NCBI GenBank assembly: GCA_024398835.1
Contig: JAKSIK010000013.1
Coordinates: forward strand, 1-64,000
Reading direction: 5' to 3'
Length of the DNA: 64,000 nucleotides
From: Fibrobacter sp.
Lineage (GTDB): Bacteria > Fibrobacterota > Fibrobacteria > Fibrobacterales > Fibrobacteraceae
Shown here: piece by piece, positions 35,815 to 46,399 of the stretch
Layout: every line of letters starts with the position of its first letter
Numbering within the stretch: the stretch's first letter is position 1
Position numbers and translations under genes: made by a program
The notes under the pieces: model-generated
Told to the model about the DNA's origin: nothing
Database searches by the model: none
What the model saw: only the letters and a program-made list of their open reading frames with translations

Positions 35815-38800
35815 ATGACGAACAAGTGTAAATGCGGAATTTTGATTAGTAAGACTCCTTACGAAAAGCGCTATGCCATTATGGAAGATGGTGAACTTGC
35901 CGAACTTTTCGTAGAAGGGGAATCTACAAGTCACATTCTCGGCAATATTTATAAAGGGGTTGTCAAAAAGATCGTTCCGAACTCAAGGCTCGCGTTTATC
36001 GATATCGGCCTGGAGAAAGACGGCGTTCTCTATCAAGAGGATGCCATGGATCGGAAGGCGGCCCTCACACGGAAATACGAAGACGACGAAACCAGCGCCT
36101 TCGACGATGTGGCCATCGAATCCATCCTTCGGGAAGGTGACGAAATCATGGTCCAGGTGATTCGGGAACCCGCCAGCGGAAAAGGCGCAGGCCTTTCCAT
36201 GCGCCTCAACTTCCCGGGCACACTTCTGGTCTGCCTTCCGGGCACCAACTTCATTGGCGTTTCCAAGCGGGAACGGGATCCGGAAAAGAGGAGCGCCATC
36301 AAGCGGGCGGTAAACCACCTCAAGGCTCGCGATGTGGGCTACATTGTGCGCACCGAGGGCATGAGCGCTAGCGAGGAAAGCCTCCAGCAGCAGATGCGGA
36401 CTCTGGAAGACAAATGGTTTGCCACCAAGGACAATTTTGCGGCCCAGCCGGCCAGAACCTGCATCTATGAAGAAGCGGGTTCCATGGAGCAGGCCCTCAG
36501 CGAATACTTCAACGACGACACGGATTACGTGTACATCGACAACCGGGACGAATATTTCTCCATCAGGGACACCCTGAAGCAGATTGCCCCCAACATGCTG
36601 GACAAGGTAAAGCTGTGGAGTTCCAACGAAAGTCTTTTCGAATACTTCAAAATCGAAAACGACTACGCCCGTTCCCTCCAGCGCCAAGTTCCGCTGCCCC
36701 GCGGTGGAAACCTGGTCATCGAGCAGACGGAAGCCCTCATGTCCATCGACGTGAACACGGGTCCGAAGGTTCACGGAAAAGACCAGGGCAAAATCATCCT
36801 GGAGACAAACATCGACGCCTGCCGCGAAATTGCGAAGCAGCTGCGCCTGCGCGATGTGAGCGGAATCGTCATCGTGGACTTCATCGATATGGAGACGGAT
36901 GCGGACCGGGATACGGTTTTCCAGGAATTCTGCAAGGCGGCCCGCCGCGATAAAGGGGATGTGATTCCCTCGCCCATCAGCCAGTTTGGCCTCATGGAGA
37001 TTACCCGCACTCGCATGCACGATGCCGGCAAGACAAGGTTCTGCCCCGTTTGCTGTGGCGGCGGGCGCATCGCCACCTTGGAATCCACCCTCGGCATGAT
37101 TGACCGCTGGATGGCTCGGGCCCACGCAAAAGGCAACCTGAAGAACGTCACACTGGTAGTTGGCTCCCCCATGGTGCAGGTTCTCGTAAACGATAGAGCG
37201 AGAATGCTCCACTATCTGGAATTCAAGCACCAGATGTCTGTGGAACTCATCGAAGACGACCACGCCCAGGTGAACCAGTTCTGGATGTACAATTCCGACA
37301 AGGAAGACATCACAGACCTTTACAACTTTGCTGACGACGAGGGCGTCCGCCCGCCGAAGCGCCTGAAGAACGAACGTGGCCGCAACAAGTGCAAGCGCGA
37401 AATCCTCATCAGCAAGACGCCTTATGAAAAGCGCATCGCCATCATGGAAGATGGAGAACTTGCGGAACTTGTGGTGGAAAGCGTTTCCTCTACCCGCGTC
37501 CTCGGAAATATCTACAAGGGCGTGGTCCAGAAGGTGCTCCCCGCACTGAAGGCCGCCTTCATCGACATCGGCATGGAAAAAGCCGGCTTCCTCCATCAGG
37601 AAGACGCCATGGACCGCGACGCACTCCTGAGCAAGGAATACGGCGATGACGATGACCAGGGTGGAGTGGCAAAGGAAATCTCCATCGACAAGATTCTCAA
37701 GGAAGGCCAGGAAATCATGGTGCAGGTGGTAAAGGAACCCATCAGCACCAAGGGCGCTCGCCTCACGACCCATTTGAGCTTTGCAGGCCGCTTCCTGGTT
37801 TGCATGCCGGGCACCAACTTCATTGGTGTTTCTAAACGGGAACGAGACCCCGCCAAGCGTCGTGAATTCAAGAAGGTGGTTCGCCGCCTCAAGGGCCGCG
37901 ACGTGGGCTACATCGTCCGCACCAACGGCCTGAGCGAATCCGAATTTGAAATCAGCAAGCAGATGCGCGAACTGGAAAGCAAGTGGGAACAGACGAAGTT
38001 CAACTTCGAAAACCAGCCTGCCGAAACCTGCATCTACGAGGAATCCGATTCCATCGAGCAGACGGTCCGCGAATACTTTGGCGAAAACACCGACTATGTG
38101 TACATCGACAACCGGGACGAATACATCGCCCTCCGGGATTACCTGAAGGTGCTTTCTCCGGACAAGTTGAACAAGGTGAAACTCTGGAACAAGAATGAAA
38201 GCCTGTTCGAGCACTTCAAGATTGAGAACGACTACTCCCGTTCCTTGCAGCGTCGCATTTCCCTATACAACAAGGGAAGTTTGACCATCGAGCAGACGGA
38301 AGCCCTCGTGTCCATCAATGTGAACATGCCTCGGAACGCAGGCAAGGATTCTGCCAAGACCATTCTGGAAACGAACCTCTACGCCTGTCGCGAAATCGCA
38401 AAGCAACTTCGACTTCGCGATGTGGGCGGCCTCATCATCATCAAGTACATTCCTATGGAATCCGATGGTGACCGGGAAGCCGTCTTCCAGGAATTCCGCA
38501 AGGCCATCCGCCGCGACAAGGCTCCCATCAGCCCGGCCCCCATCGGTCGCTTTGGCGTCATGGAAGTGACCCGCAAGCGCGTCCGCGTGAACCTCATGAC
38601 CGAAAAGACGGAACTCTGCCCCATTTGCCGTGGCGGCGGACGCATCGTCACGCTGGAAGCGACTCTCGGCATGATCGACCGCTGGATGTCTCGCGCCTAC
38701 AACAAGGGACACCTCCGCGAAGTCACTCTCGTGGTGAGCTCCCCAATGGTGGATGCCCTCAGCAAGAACGACGCCCTCCTCTTCCATTACCTGGAAACCA

Positions 38801-38910
38801 AGCACTTCATAAAGATCAATCTGGTCGAAGATGAATACGCTTACGTAAATCAGTATTGGATGTACAACAAGGACGAAGAAGACATTACCGACGAATACAA
38901 TTTTGCATAA
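35815..38910 (+). CDS. Tandem-duplicated RNase G/E, second copy pseudoenzyme-like
   Basis: A 1031-residue protein of two RNase E/G catalytic cores in one frame (about 1-515 and 523-1031). The start at 35815 has AAGG upstream. Both copies carry [11 protein letters not shown], the S1-like GNIYKGVV segment and the 5'-sensor-like VRT motif. Copy 1 keeps the magnesium aspartates: D312 in SIDVNTG and D355 in IVDFIDM, plus the zinc link C410-P-x-C413. Copy 2 has SINVN (N835) and IIIKYIPM (K877) at those positions, so it should be inactive, but keeps C935-P-x-C938. Either copy alone is a normal RNase G length. It would process or decay RNA in the cytoplasm. It precedes pta by 14 nt. Confidence 0.93.
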   Translation: MTNKCKCGILISKTPYEKRYAIMEDGELAELFVEGESTSHILGNIYKGVVKKIVPNSRLAFIDIGLEKDGVLYQEDAMDRKAALTRKYEDDETSAFDDVAIESILREGDEIMVQVIREPASGKGAGLSMRLNFPGTLLVCLPGTNFIGVSKRERDPEKRSAIKRAVNHLKARDVGYIVRTEGMSASEESLQQQMRTLEDKWFATKDNFAAQPARTCIYEEAGSMEQALSEYFNDDTDYVYIDNRDEYFSIRDTLKQIAPNMLDKVKLWSSNESLFEYFKIENDYARSLQRQVPLPRGGNLVIEQTEALMSIDVNTGPKVHGKDQGKIILETNIDACREIAKQLRLRDVSGIVIVDFIDMETDADRDTVFQEFCKAARRDKGDVIPSPISQFGLMEITRTRMHDAGKTRFCPVCCGGGRIATLESTLGMIDRWMARAHAKGNLKNVTLVVGSPMVQVLVNDRARMLHYLEFKHQMSVELIEDDHAQVNQFWMYNSDKEDITDLYNFADDEGVRPPKRLKNERGRNKCKREILISKTPYEKRIAIMEDGELAELVVESVSSTRVLGNIYKGVVQKVLPALKAAFIDIGMEKAGFLHQEDAMDRDALLSKEYGDDDDQGGVAKEISIDKILKEGQEIMVQVVKEPISTKGARLTTHLSFAGRFLVCMPGTNFIGVSKRERDPAKRREFKKVVRRLKGRDVGYIVRTNGLSESEFEISKQMRELESKWEQTKFNFENQPAETCIYEESDSIEQTVREYFGENTDYVYIDNRDEYIALRDYLKVLSPDKLNKVKLWNKNESLFEHFKIENDYSRSLQRRISLYNKGSLTIEQTEALVSINVNMPRNAGKDSAKTILETNLYACREIAKQLRLRDVGGLIIIKYIPMESDGDREAVFQEFRKAIRRDKAPISPAPIGRFGVMEVTRKRVRVNLMTEKTELCPICRGGGRIVTLEATLGMIDRWMSRAYNKGHLREVTLVVSSPMVDALSKNDALLFHYLETKHFIKINLVEDEYAYVNQYWMYNKDEEDITDEYNFA

Positions 38911-38924
38911 AAAAGGAAGATATT

Positions 38925-40328
38925 ATGAATCGAGTTATTTTGGTTGCCGCTACCGAAGCGGACATGAAAGCAAAAGTACAGTGTGTTGTGGATGCCGTCG
39001 CCAAGGCTGGCATGACTTCTGCAACTTACAGCGCAACAGCCGCAGTCAGCGCTAATGACGCCGTGGCTCTTCTCAAAGATCACGCTGCTCCAGCCCTGAT
39101 GGAAAAAATCTGCGCCGGTTTCATCAAGCAGGATTTCTCCAAGGTGGACGCCGTGGTTGTTGAAGGTGCGGTTGGCATGAATGCCGTTGTGGCCCACAAG
39201 TTCAACGAACTTCTGGCTACTGCTCTCGACGCCAAGATTTTTGCTACCGACGAAGATGCAGATATGTTCTGCGATTGCCGCTTGCTCAAATGCGAAAAGT
39301 GCTTGGCAGCAAATCTCGCCGCTCCGGCCGCCGAACGCAAAACCTCTCAGGCCATGTTCCGCGCAGGTCTCCTCCAAAAGGCTAGCAAGTCCATCAAGCG
39401 CATCGTGCTCCCGGAAGGCGCAGAACCGCGCACCATCAAGGCCGCCTGCCTCGCCGTAGAAAGGAAGATTGCAGTGCCCGTTCTCGTGGGCAAGAAGGCT
39501 GACATCGAAGCCACCGCAAAGGCTGAAGGCGTCACCCTCCCCGCAAACATCGAAATCATCGAGCCCAGTGCAGAACTTGCAGAAAAGTACGTGCCCACTC
39601 TGGTGGAACTCCGCAAGGCAAAAGGCATGACGGAAGAAGCCGCCCGCGCCGCTCTCGCCGACAACGTGATGCTTGCCACCATGATGCTCAAGATGGGTGA
39701 AGTGGACGGTCTGGTTTCTGGCGCCATCCATTCCACCGCAGACACGCTCCGCCCGGCTCTCCAAGTCATCAAGACTGCTCCTGGCGTGAAGTCCGTGAGC
39801 TCCGTGTTCTTCATGTGCATGCCTGGCCAGACATACGTCTATGGCGACTGCGCAATCAACCTGAATCCCACTGCAGAAGAACTTGCAGGCATCGCCCTCC
39901 AGTGCGATGAAACCGCAAAGGCCTTCGGCCTTCCCAGCCGCGTGGCTCTTCTGAGCTACTCCACCTTCAATAGCGGCAAGGGTCCTGACGCAGATATGGT
40001 TCGCGAAGCTGCCGCAAAGCTCAAGGCTGAACATCCAGAACTCGCCATCGATGGCCCGCTCCAGTACGATGCCGCCACCGTGGAAAGCGTTGGCCAGCTG
40101 AAGGCCCCCGGTAGCGCTGTAGCCGGCAAGGCAACCGTGTTCGTGTTCCCCAGCCTCTCTGCAGGCAACATCGGCTACAAGGCTGTGCAGCGCAGCGCCC
40201 AGGGCACCATCGCCATCGGGCCTATGCTTCAGGGCCTCGCAAAGCCTGTGAACGACCTCAGCCGCGGCGCCCTGGTGGAAGACATCGTCTATACCATCGC
40301 ACTGACCGCTGTTCAGGCCCAGGTGTAA
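38925..40328 (+). CDS. pta: Phosphate acetyltransferase with compact degenerate N-terminus
   Basis: A 467-residue Pta: the C-terminal PTA_PTB domain (about 140-467; [33 protein letters not shown]) converts acetyl-CoA and phosphate to acetyl phosphate and CoA. Residues 1-130 look like a remnant of the P-loop domain of long Pta enzymes ([29 protein letters not shown]) without a Walker A and without the DRTGG domain. C116, C118, C123 and C126 form a possible metal or redox cluster. The start at 38925 has AAAAGGAAGA upstream. No ackA follows; the next gene is on the other strand. Confidence 0.9.
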   Translation: MNRVILVAATEADMKAKVQCVVDAVAKAGMTSATYSATAAVSANDAVALLKDHAAPALMEKICAGFIKQDFSKVDAVVVEGAVGMNAVVAHKFNELLATALDAKIFATDEDADMFCDCRLLKCEKCLAANLAAPAAERKTSQAMFRAGLLQKASKSIKRIVLPEGAEPRTIKAACLAVERKIAVPVLVGKKADIEATAKAEGVTLPANIEIIEPSAELAEKYVPTLVELRKAKGMTEEAARAALADNVMLATMMLKMGEVDGLVSGAIHSTADTLRPALQVIKTAPGVKSVSSVFFMCMPGQTYVYGDCAINLNPTAEELAGIALQCDETAKAFGLPSRVALLSYSTFNSGKGPDADMVREAAAKLKAEHPELAIDGPLQYDAATVESVGQLKAPGSAVAGKATVFVFPSLSAGNIGYKAVQRSAQGTIAIGPMLQGLAKPVNDLSRGALVEDIVYTIALTAVQAQV

Positions 40329-40400
40329 AAGAAGACCGCATCGGCTAGAATCAGGATAATCTTCTCTGGTCTGCCGATGCTCTCGCAACGAAATCGCCTA

Positions 40401-40431
40401 TAAAAAAGCGGTGCTGTAAGCATCGCTTTTT
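40401..40431. terminator. Bidirectional terminator between pta and lon
   Basis: Stem AAAAAAGCG-G-TGC / GCA-T-CGCTTTTTT with one G-T pair. The A-run and T-run make it usable on both strands, ending pta (+) and the tig-clpP-clpX-lon run (-). Confidence 0.85.
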
Positions 40432-40467
40432 TCATTTATTTTCTGCGCGAAATATCGCCGACTATTT

Positions 40468-42957
40468 TCAGCGTTTTTTCGAAATAGATTTCGTTGCGCG
40501 GCTATGACTCGCAGCGGGTTTCTTTCCCGTTACTGCAGTTTTTACCGCACGACCTTTGCCCGCTACTGCCGTTTTGGCCCGCGATGAAACCGGCCGCGAT
40601 GAACTTTTCCGCGACGTACCCTTGGGCGGATTCTTCGGCGGCATGAGTTCATTCACAATGTCGTCAATGTGCTTCTTAGTGAATATCTTCAGACCCTTCT
40701 TCGCAGGCGCAGGAAGTTCCGTCACATCCTTCTGGTTCCCTACCGGCAAATAGAGCGTCTTCACGCCCGCTTCCTGAGCGGCCAAGGCCTTTTCATTCAG
40801 GCCACCGATGGGGAGCAAATCGCCCGTAAGGCTCACCTCGCCCGTGAATGCAATCTCCGGCGAAACAGGCGTGCGGGTAAAGGCACTCAACAACGCAAGC
40901 GTCAAAGCAATACCTGCAGAAGGTCCATCCTTCGGCACGGCGCCCTCGGGCACATGAATGTGGATGTCCGTCTTCCGCACAATCTCCGGATCAATACCGT
41001 AGCGACGCAATCTCTCGCGCACAAGGCTCAAGGCAATCTGGGCGGATTCCTTCATCACATCGCCTAGCTTGCCTGTCATAATCAGGTGACCCTTACCGCT
41101 CAACAGCATGCATTCCAGCAAGAGGATTTCGCCACCAACGCTTGTCCAGGCAAGGCCCGTAATCACGCCGCAGCGGCCAGGAGCCGGCAGGCGGTTCTCC
41201 AAAAAGCGAGGCACGCCCAGGTATTCCTGCAACTGCTTTTCCGTCAGTTCCGGCTTCACCTTCTTGCCAATGACCATCTCTTTGGCACGGTGACGCACAG
41301 CGCTTTCCAAGCAGCGTTCCAACTCGCGAACGCCAGCCTCGCGCGTGTACTGCCGAATGACCGTCTCGATGACATCATCCGAAAACTTCACGTCCTTACC
41401 GAGGGCAACGCCACTCCGCTCGCAAATCTTCGGGATTAGGAACTTCCCCGCAATCTGCTTCTTCTCGTGGGCGTAATATCCCGGCAGGCGCACAATCTCC
41501 AAACGATCCCGCAATGCATCGGGAATTTCCGCCTCGGAGTTTGCCGTAGCAATAAACAGCACGCGGCTCAAATCCAGGCCCACTTCCATGAAGTGGTCGC
41601 TAAAATCGTGATTCTGCTCCGGGTCCAAAACTTCCAACAATGCGCTGGCCGGGTCACCACGGAAATCGCTGGCCATCTTGTCAATCTCATCCAGCAAAAT
41701 CACCGGATTCATGCACTTGGCGCGGCGGAGTGCCTGAATAAAGCGGCCAGGCATGGCGCCAATGTACGTGCGGCGATGTCCGCGAATTTCAGCTTCGTCG
41801 CGAACGCCACCCAAGGTAATGCGCACAAAACTCCGCTGCATGGCTTTTGCAATGGATTCCACAAGCGTCGTCTTGCCAACACCCGGAGGGCCAACCAAGC
41901 AAAGAATAGGCGCATGCTTTTCCGTGCCCGTAAGCTTCAGCACAGCCACATATTCCAGAATACGGTCCTTTACTTTGTCCAAACCAAAATGCTTGGCATC
42001 CAGTTCCGATTTCACCTTCTTCAGGTTCAAAACCGTTTCGTTGTAAACCCCATAAGGCATAGAAAGGAACCAGTCCACATAATTGCGGCACACCGCATAT
42101 TCCGGCGTGGTGGGGTGCATCAGGCGCATGCGGCTGATTTCCTCTTCCATCTTTTCCATGATGGCAGGGGAAAAATTCTTCGCCTTCAATTTTTTGAGGA
42201 GCTGGTCCGGCTCTGCGGTGCCATTCTCGCCATCGTTCAATTCGTCCTGAAGCTGGCGAATCTGTTCGGAGATGAACCATTCCTTCTGCTGCTGGGCCAT
42301 CTTCTGGCGCACATTCTGCTGCACCTTCACCAGTACATTCTCGTTGTCTTCCGAAACTTCCATGAGCGCCATCAGGCGTTCCGCCATCTCATCCAGAGAA
42401 TTCATCTCCAGGAAGGACTGCTTTTCTGCAAGGGAAACCTGCAAAAAGGGAATCATTCCATAGTAGGCGTTCAAATGGTTTTCCATGCCAAAGAAGGCAT
42501 CCACCATTCCTTCGGCAATGTTACGCTTGACTGCGTATTCCCTAAACTTGGTGAGCACCTCGCTAAAGGCCTTGCTCTTCTCGTTTTCCTTGGCCACTTC
42601 CTTCCGCGGGGCTGCAGTCGCCTTGAACATCCCGTCTTCCACAACAATGGAGCGGAGGTCCACCACAAACTCCCCTTCCAGCACAACCTTCACGCAGCCG
42701 TTGGGGAATGGCGTCACATTGGACACATGGGCAGACACACCCACGGAATACAAATCCAGCATGGGGTTCTTGATTTCCTCCATGTTGATGTCCATCTGTG
42801 CGGCCAAAATAATTTCGTTGTCATGAGCCTCGGCATATTCCAAGGCCTTGAGAGACATTTCGCGACCCACCAGAATGCGGCGGGTGGTCATGGGGAATAC
42901 AACAGCATCTCGCAAAGGGAGAAGCGCAAAACTCTTTTTAAAATCGAAGGTATTCAT
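40468..42957 (-). CDS. lon: ATP-dependent protease Lon
   Basis: An 829-residue LonA. N-terminal substrate-binding domain (LPLRDAVVFP), AAA+ domain with Walker A GPPGVGKT near 365, and a C-terminal Ser-Lys protease (Ser near 677 in PKDGPSAG, Lys near 723 in GLNEKALAA). The last 50 residues are a Lys/Arg/Ser-rich tail that may aid DNA binding. It degrades damaged and regulatory proteins. It is the last gene of the tig-clpP-clpX-lon run. Confidence 0.96.
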   Translation of the reverse strand: MNTFDFKKSFALLPLRDAVVFPMTTRRILVGREMSLKALEYAEAHDNEIILAAQMDINMEEIKNPMLDLYSVGVSAHVSNVTPFPNGCVKVVLEGEFVVDLRSIVVEDGMFKATAAPRKEVAKENEKSKAFSEVLTKFREYAVKRNIAEGMVDAFFGMENHLNAYYGMIPFLQVSLAEKQSFLEMNSLDEMAERLMALMEVSEDNENVLVKVQQNVRQKMAQQQKEWFISEQIRQLQDELNDGENGTAEPDQLLKKLKAKNFSPAIMEKMEEEISRMRLMHPTTPEYAVCRNYVDWFLSMPYGVYNETVLNLKKVKSELDAKHFGLDKVKDRILEYVAVLKLTGTEKHAPILCLVGPPGVGKTTLVESIAKAMQRSFVRITLGGVRDEAEIRGHRRTYIGAMPGRFIQALRRAKCMNPVILLDEIDKMASDFRGDPASALLEVLDPEQNHDFSDHFMEVGLDLSRVLFIATANSEAEIPDALRDRLEIVRLPGYYAHEKKQIAGKFLIPKICERSGVALGKDVKFSDDVIETVIRQYTREAGVRELERCLESAVRHRAKEMVIGKKVKPELTEKQLQEYLGVPRFLENRLPAPGRCGVITGLAWTSVGGEILLLECMLLSGKGHLIMTGKLGDVMKESAQIALSLVRERLRRYGIDPEIVRKTDIHIHVPEGAVPKDGPSAGIALTLALLSAFTRTPVSPEIAFTGEVSLTGDLLPIGGLNEKALAAQEAGVKTLYLPVGNQKDVTELPAPAKKGLKIFTKKHIDDIVNELMPPKNPPKGTSRKSSSRPVSSRAKTAVAGKGRAVKTAVTGKKPAASHSRATKSISKKR

Positions 42958-43007
42958 CAGAAACTCGCGCTATTCAAAACTGTTTTTACTGGAACGGCGT
43001 GCGCATT

Positions 43008-44309
43008 CTAAGCGACTTTCTTGTTTACTTTCTTTGTGGAACTGGAATTTTTCTTTGACCCAGCAGTCGCAACAGTAAGGCCCTTCTTCACCATCTCGGC
43101 GGTGAGGGATAACTTCTTCACGTCGGAACCCGGCATCTCGAACATGGCCTGCTGCAGCACGCGCTCCATCACGGAACGAAGCCCGCGGGCACCTGTCTTA
43201 CGGCTCATGGTCTCGTGCACGATTTCCTTGAGGGCATCACGAGTGATTTCCAGCTCAATGCCATCCATGGCGAAAAGCTTCTTGAACTGCTTCACTAAAG
43301 CGTTCTTCGGCTCCGTCAAAATATTCAGGAGGGCGGTCTCGTCCAGTTCTTCCAAAGCAACAGCAATAGGGAGGCGTCCCACAATCTCGGGAATGAGTCC
43401 GAACTTGATAAGGTCATCCGGCTCCAACTGCTTGAAGAGTTCGCTCAAGGTATTGTCGGATTCGCTGCGGATGTCAGCACCAAAACCCATGCCGCCCTTG
43501 TTCACGCGCTGGGCGATAATCTTGTCGAGGGTCTCGAAGGCACCGCCGCAAATGAAGAGAATGTTCCGGGTGTTGATTTGCACCAACGCCTGTTCCGGAT
43601 GCTTGCGTCCACCCTTAGGCGGTACAGCAGCCACTGTCCCTTCCAGAATTTTCAGAAGACCCTGCTGCACACCTTCGCCGCTCACATCGCGGGTGATGGA
43701 GGGGTTCGCCGTCTTCCTTGCAATCTTGTCGATTTCATCCACAAAGATGATGCCCCGTTCCGCCTTCTCTACATTGTAGTCGGCAGCCTGGAGCAAACGG
43801 ACCAGAATGTTCTCCACATCTTCGCCCACATAGCCCGCTTCCGTAAGGACGGTAGCGTCAGCAATCGTGAAGGGCACATCCAAAAAGCGCGCCATGGTCT
43901 GGGCCAAAAGCGTCTTGCCCGAGCCTGTAGGCCCTACCAAAAGCAGGTTGGACTTTTCCACCTCCACATCATTCTCATCCTTGTGAGCCTGACGATAGCG
44001 GAGGCGTTTGTAGTGGTTATACACGGCCACAGAGAGAGCCTTCTTGGCTTCTTCCTGACCGATGACGAATTCATCCAGGTGAGCCTTGATTTCAGAGGGA
44101 CGCGGAAGGGGTTTCTCCACAGCAGCGGCAACTTCTTGTTCCTTCTGCTGGGCACGGGCGCGGTCCTCTTCAATGATGCGATGGCACATGGTCACGCAGT
44201 CACTGCAAATCTGGACTCCGGCTCCCGTAATCATCTTCTCCACTTGCTCTGCGGGTTTGCCGCAGAAACTACAAGTGACAGCAGGATGGTTCCTTCCGTT
44301 TCGGTACAT
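43008..44309 (-). CDS. clpX: ATP-dependent Clp protease ATP-binding subunit ClpX
   Basis: A 433-residue ClpX. The N-terminal zinc finger (C13, C16, C35, C38) binds adaptors and substrates; the AAA+ module has Walker A GPTGSGKT and Walker [10 protein letters not shown]. It unfolds proteins and delivers them to ClpP. It lies 5 nt after clpP. The C-terminal tail is lysine- and serine-rich. Confidence 0.96.
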   Translation of the reverse strand: MYRNGRNHPAVTCSFCGKPAEQVEKMITGAGVQICSDCVTMCHRIIEEDRARAQQKEQEVAAAVEKPLPRPSEIKAHLDEFVIGQEEAKKALSVAVYNHYKRLRYRQAHKDENDVEVEKSNLLLVGPTGSGKTLLAQTMARFLDVPFTIADATVLTEAGYVGEDVENILVRLLQAADYNVEKAERGIIFVDEIDKIARKTANPSITRDVSGEGVQQGLLKILEGTVAAVPPKGGRKHPEQALVQINTRNILFICGGAFETLDKIIAQRVNKGGMGFGADIRSESDNTLSELFKQLEPDDLIKFGLIPEIVGRLPIAVALEELDETALLNILTEPKNALVKQFKKLFAMDGIELEITRDALKEIVHETMSRKTGARGLRSVMERVLQQAMFEMPGSDVKKLSLTAEMVKKGLTVATAGSKKNSSSTKKVNKKVA

Positions 44310-44314
44310 GAAAG

Positions 44315-44905
44315 TTAGACTCCCTCTTTTCTCGGGACGAAGATTTCGTCGATGACGCCAAATTCCTTGGCTTCCTCCGGTCCCATATAGAAATCGCGGT
44401 CCGTCTTCTTGCGGACTTCGTCAATAGCCTTTCCGGTATGCTTCGCCACAATCTCGGTCAAGGTATCCTTGGTGCGGACGATTTCCTTCGCCGTAATCTG
44501 AATATCAGAAGACTGGCCCGTGGCAGCACCGGAGGGCTGGTGCAGCATAATGCGGGAATGCGGCAGCGCATAGCGTTTGCCCTTGGTGCCCGCAGCCAAA
44601 AGCACTGCAGCCATGGAGGCACAACTACCGATGCAAATGGTGGCAATGTTTGGCCGCACATGCTGCATGGTGTCATAGATGGCGAGGCCTGCCGACACGT
44701 AACCACCGGGGCTGTTGATGTACAGCGTGATATCCTTCTCCGGATTTTCGTATTCCAAGAAAATCAACTGCGCCATGACGTTGTTGGCCACTTCATCGTT
44801 GATGGGGGTTCCCAGGAAGATGATGCGCTCCTTCAACAGGCGGGAGTAGATATCGTAGGCGCGTTCACCGCGTCCGGTGGTCTCAATGACGGTAGGAATA
44901 ATCAT
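44315..44905 (-). CDS. clpP: ATP-dependent Clp protease proteolytic subunit ClpP
   Basis: A 196-residue ClpP serine peptidase: S97 in GSCASMAA, H122 in IMLHQPSG and the aspartate of TDRDF near 171 form the triad. It forms the tetradecameric chamber served by ClpX. Located between tig and clpX, 12 nt after the tig stop. Confidence 0.97.
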   Translation of the reverse strand: MIIPTVIETTGRGERAYDIYSRLLKERIIFLGTPINDEVANNVMAQLIFLEYENPEKDITLYINSPGGYVSAGLAIYDTMQHVRPNIATICIGSCASMAAVLLAAGTKGKRYALPHSRIMLHQPSGAATGQSSDIQITAKEIVRTKDTLTEIVAKHTGKAIDEVRKKTDRDFYMGPEEAKEFGVIDEIFVPRKEGV

Positions 44906-44917
44906 ATTACCTCTGTA

Positions 44918-46177
44918 TTACTTGGTTTCTTCAGCCGCGGGGCGAATCCCCACGATGAAGTCGGCAGCCATCTGGAAGCGGAGTTCGTCCCGGAGACCGT
45001 TGATACGGCCAGACTGGCGGAAGTGGCCCTTGAGGGTTTCAAAGTCCACGTGATAGGCGTTCGCCATTTCCTGGAGACGAGCATCCACAGCAGCCTGAGA
45101 TGCCTTGATTTTTTCCTTTGTTGCGACAAATTCCAAAATGCGATGCTTCTTGATTTCGCGGATAGCTTCCGGACCCATATCCTTGATCTGGTCTTCCGTG
45201 GGTTCTACTGCATCCTTAGGATCCTGGACGTTACGGTTCAGGGACCACTTGATGAGGTCGCGCACGCGGCCTTCCGGTACTTCAAACGGGTTCTGCTCGA
45301 TGAGCTTGTCGATAGCTTCGTTCACAGCCTTGGTCTTGGCAGCGTCCTTCTTCTGGTTGGCGAGGCTTTCGGCCAAATTGCTTCTCAATTCAGCTTCGTC
45401 CTTCACGCCCACCTGCTTGCAGAATTCCTCATCGAAGGTAGGAGGCACAATCTTGCGAACATCCGTCACTTCCACCTTGAACTGGGCAGTCTTGCCACGG
45501 TAGCGTTCGTCCTTGTGATCATCGGGATACTTGAAGTTGATTTCCTTCTTTTCGCCAGCCTTAACGCCCATGAGACCTTCATCAAATCCCGGGGAAGCAG
45601 ATTCGCCAAGGAGGCTGCGGAATTCGCGATTTTCAGGAAGTTCCTGCTTTTCGCCATCAATCACCACTTCTTCGTAGTTGCCTACAACCACGTCGCCCTT
45701 GCCGGCTTCGCGGTCCACGTGTTCGTCCCTGCTCCACATCTGGACCAAGCGGTCGAACTCAGCCTGGACTTCTTCCTCGTGCACAGCGGTAGCCGGAACG
45801 GTAATACCCGTATTGTCATAGCCCTTGATGTCGATTTCCGGGTCGATTTCAGCTTCCACCACAATCTTGATGTCGCTTTCCTTGTCGTCCTTAAAATCCT
45901 TCACCTTCAATTGGCCAACAGGAATGATGTTTGCCTTCTTCAGTTCCTCGTTGAGAACGGCATCAATGGTCTCATTCACCACTTCGTGACGGATGCTGTC
46001 GCCAAACTGTTTCAGAATCATGGCCTTGGGCACCTGACCCTGGCGGAAACCCTTCAAAGCCACCTGCTTCTTATACTGGGAGAGCTTCTTTTCAAAGGGG
46101 GCCTTCAAATCAGCCTGGGGGATGGTCACTTCGAGAGTACGCACTGTTGCGCTTGTTTCTTTGATTTCTACGGACAT
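44918..46177 (-). CDS. tig: Trigger factor
   Basis: A 419-residue ribosome-associated chaperone with the N-terminal ribosome-binding domain (FRQGQVPKAMILKQFG), a central FKBP-like PPIase domain (about 150-240) and a helical C-terminal domain. It opens the clpPX-lon run. GGAGC lies upstream of the ATG. The tRNA-Leu and a strong promoter lie upstream on the same strand. Confidence 0.96.
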   Translation of the reverse strand: MSVEIKETSATVRTLEVTIPQADLKAPFEKKLSQYKKQVALKGFRQGQVPKAMILKQFGDSIRHEVVNETIDAVLNEELKKANIIPVGQLKVKDFKDDKESDIKIVVEAEIDPEIDIKGYDNTGITVPATAVHEEEVQAEFDRLVQMWSRDEHVDREAGKGDVVVGNYEEVVIDGEKQELPENREFRSLLGESASPGFDEGLMGVKAGEKKEINFKYPDDHKDERYRGKTAQFKVEVTDVRKIVPPTFDEEFCKQVGVKDEAELRSNLAESLANQKKDAAKTKAVNEAIDKLIEQNPFEVPEGRVRDLIKWSLNRNVQDPKDAVEPTEDQIKDMGPEAIREIKKHRILEFVATKEKIKASQAAVDARLQEMANAYHVDFETLKGHFRQSGRINGLRDELRFQMAADFIVGIRPAAEETK

Positions 46178-46226
46178 TATTCGCTCCGGGAGCCGGCATA
46201 CAACCGACCGTTAATTGTTAAAAGCA

Positions 46227-46306
46227 TGCGAGGGGTGGGAGTCGAACCCACACACCGAGGTACCAGATCCTAAGTCTGGCGCGTCTGCCAATTCCGCCAC
46301 TCTCGC
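46227..46306 (-). tRNA. tRNA-Leu(TAG)
   Basis: An 80-nt minus-strand type II tRNA. The acceptor GCGAGAG pairs with CCCTCGC apart from an A-C at the sixth pair; discriminator A. Anticodon stem CCAGA / TCTGG with loop CTTAGGA gives TAG (Leu). The variable arm is short (ACC-TC-GGT) and the T arm is GTGGG-TTCGACT-CCCAC. CCA is not encoded. Confidence 0.93.
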
Positions 46307-46353
46307 GATTTCGCAGTCAAAGATACAAAAACATCTCAACCTTAACCCATAGT

Positions 46354-46382
46354 ATTATCGATTAAGAGGCTGTTTTTGTCAA
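46354..46382 (-). promoter_or_regulatory. Promoter for tRNA-Leu (and perhaps tig-clpPX-lon)
   Basis: Reading the minus strand: TTGACA (46377-46382), a 17-nt spacer and GATAAT (46354-46359), about 47 nt before the tRNA 5' end. It is the best sigma-70-type match in the window. Confidence 0.65.
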
Positions 46383-46399
46383 ACAAAAAAGTGGGATTT

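Noticed and set aside
35983..38214. Very long open frame antisense to the double RNase G/E gene (about 740 codons)
   Set aside because: It mirrors the codon bias of the true gene and has no ribosome-binding site or recognisable protein motifs.
35815..38910. Double RNase G/E as an assembly duplication
   Set aside because: The two halves differ at most positions and at the catalytic residues, so they cannot be a recent copying error.
38925..40467. Acetate kinase gene downstream of pta
   Set aside because: The next gene is lon on the opposite strand; no ackA-like frame is present.
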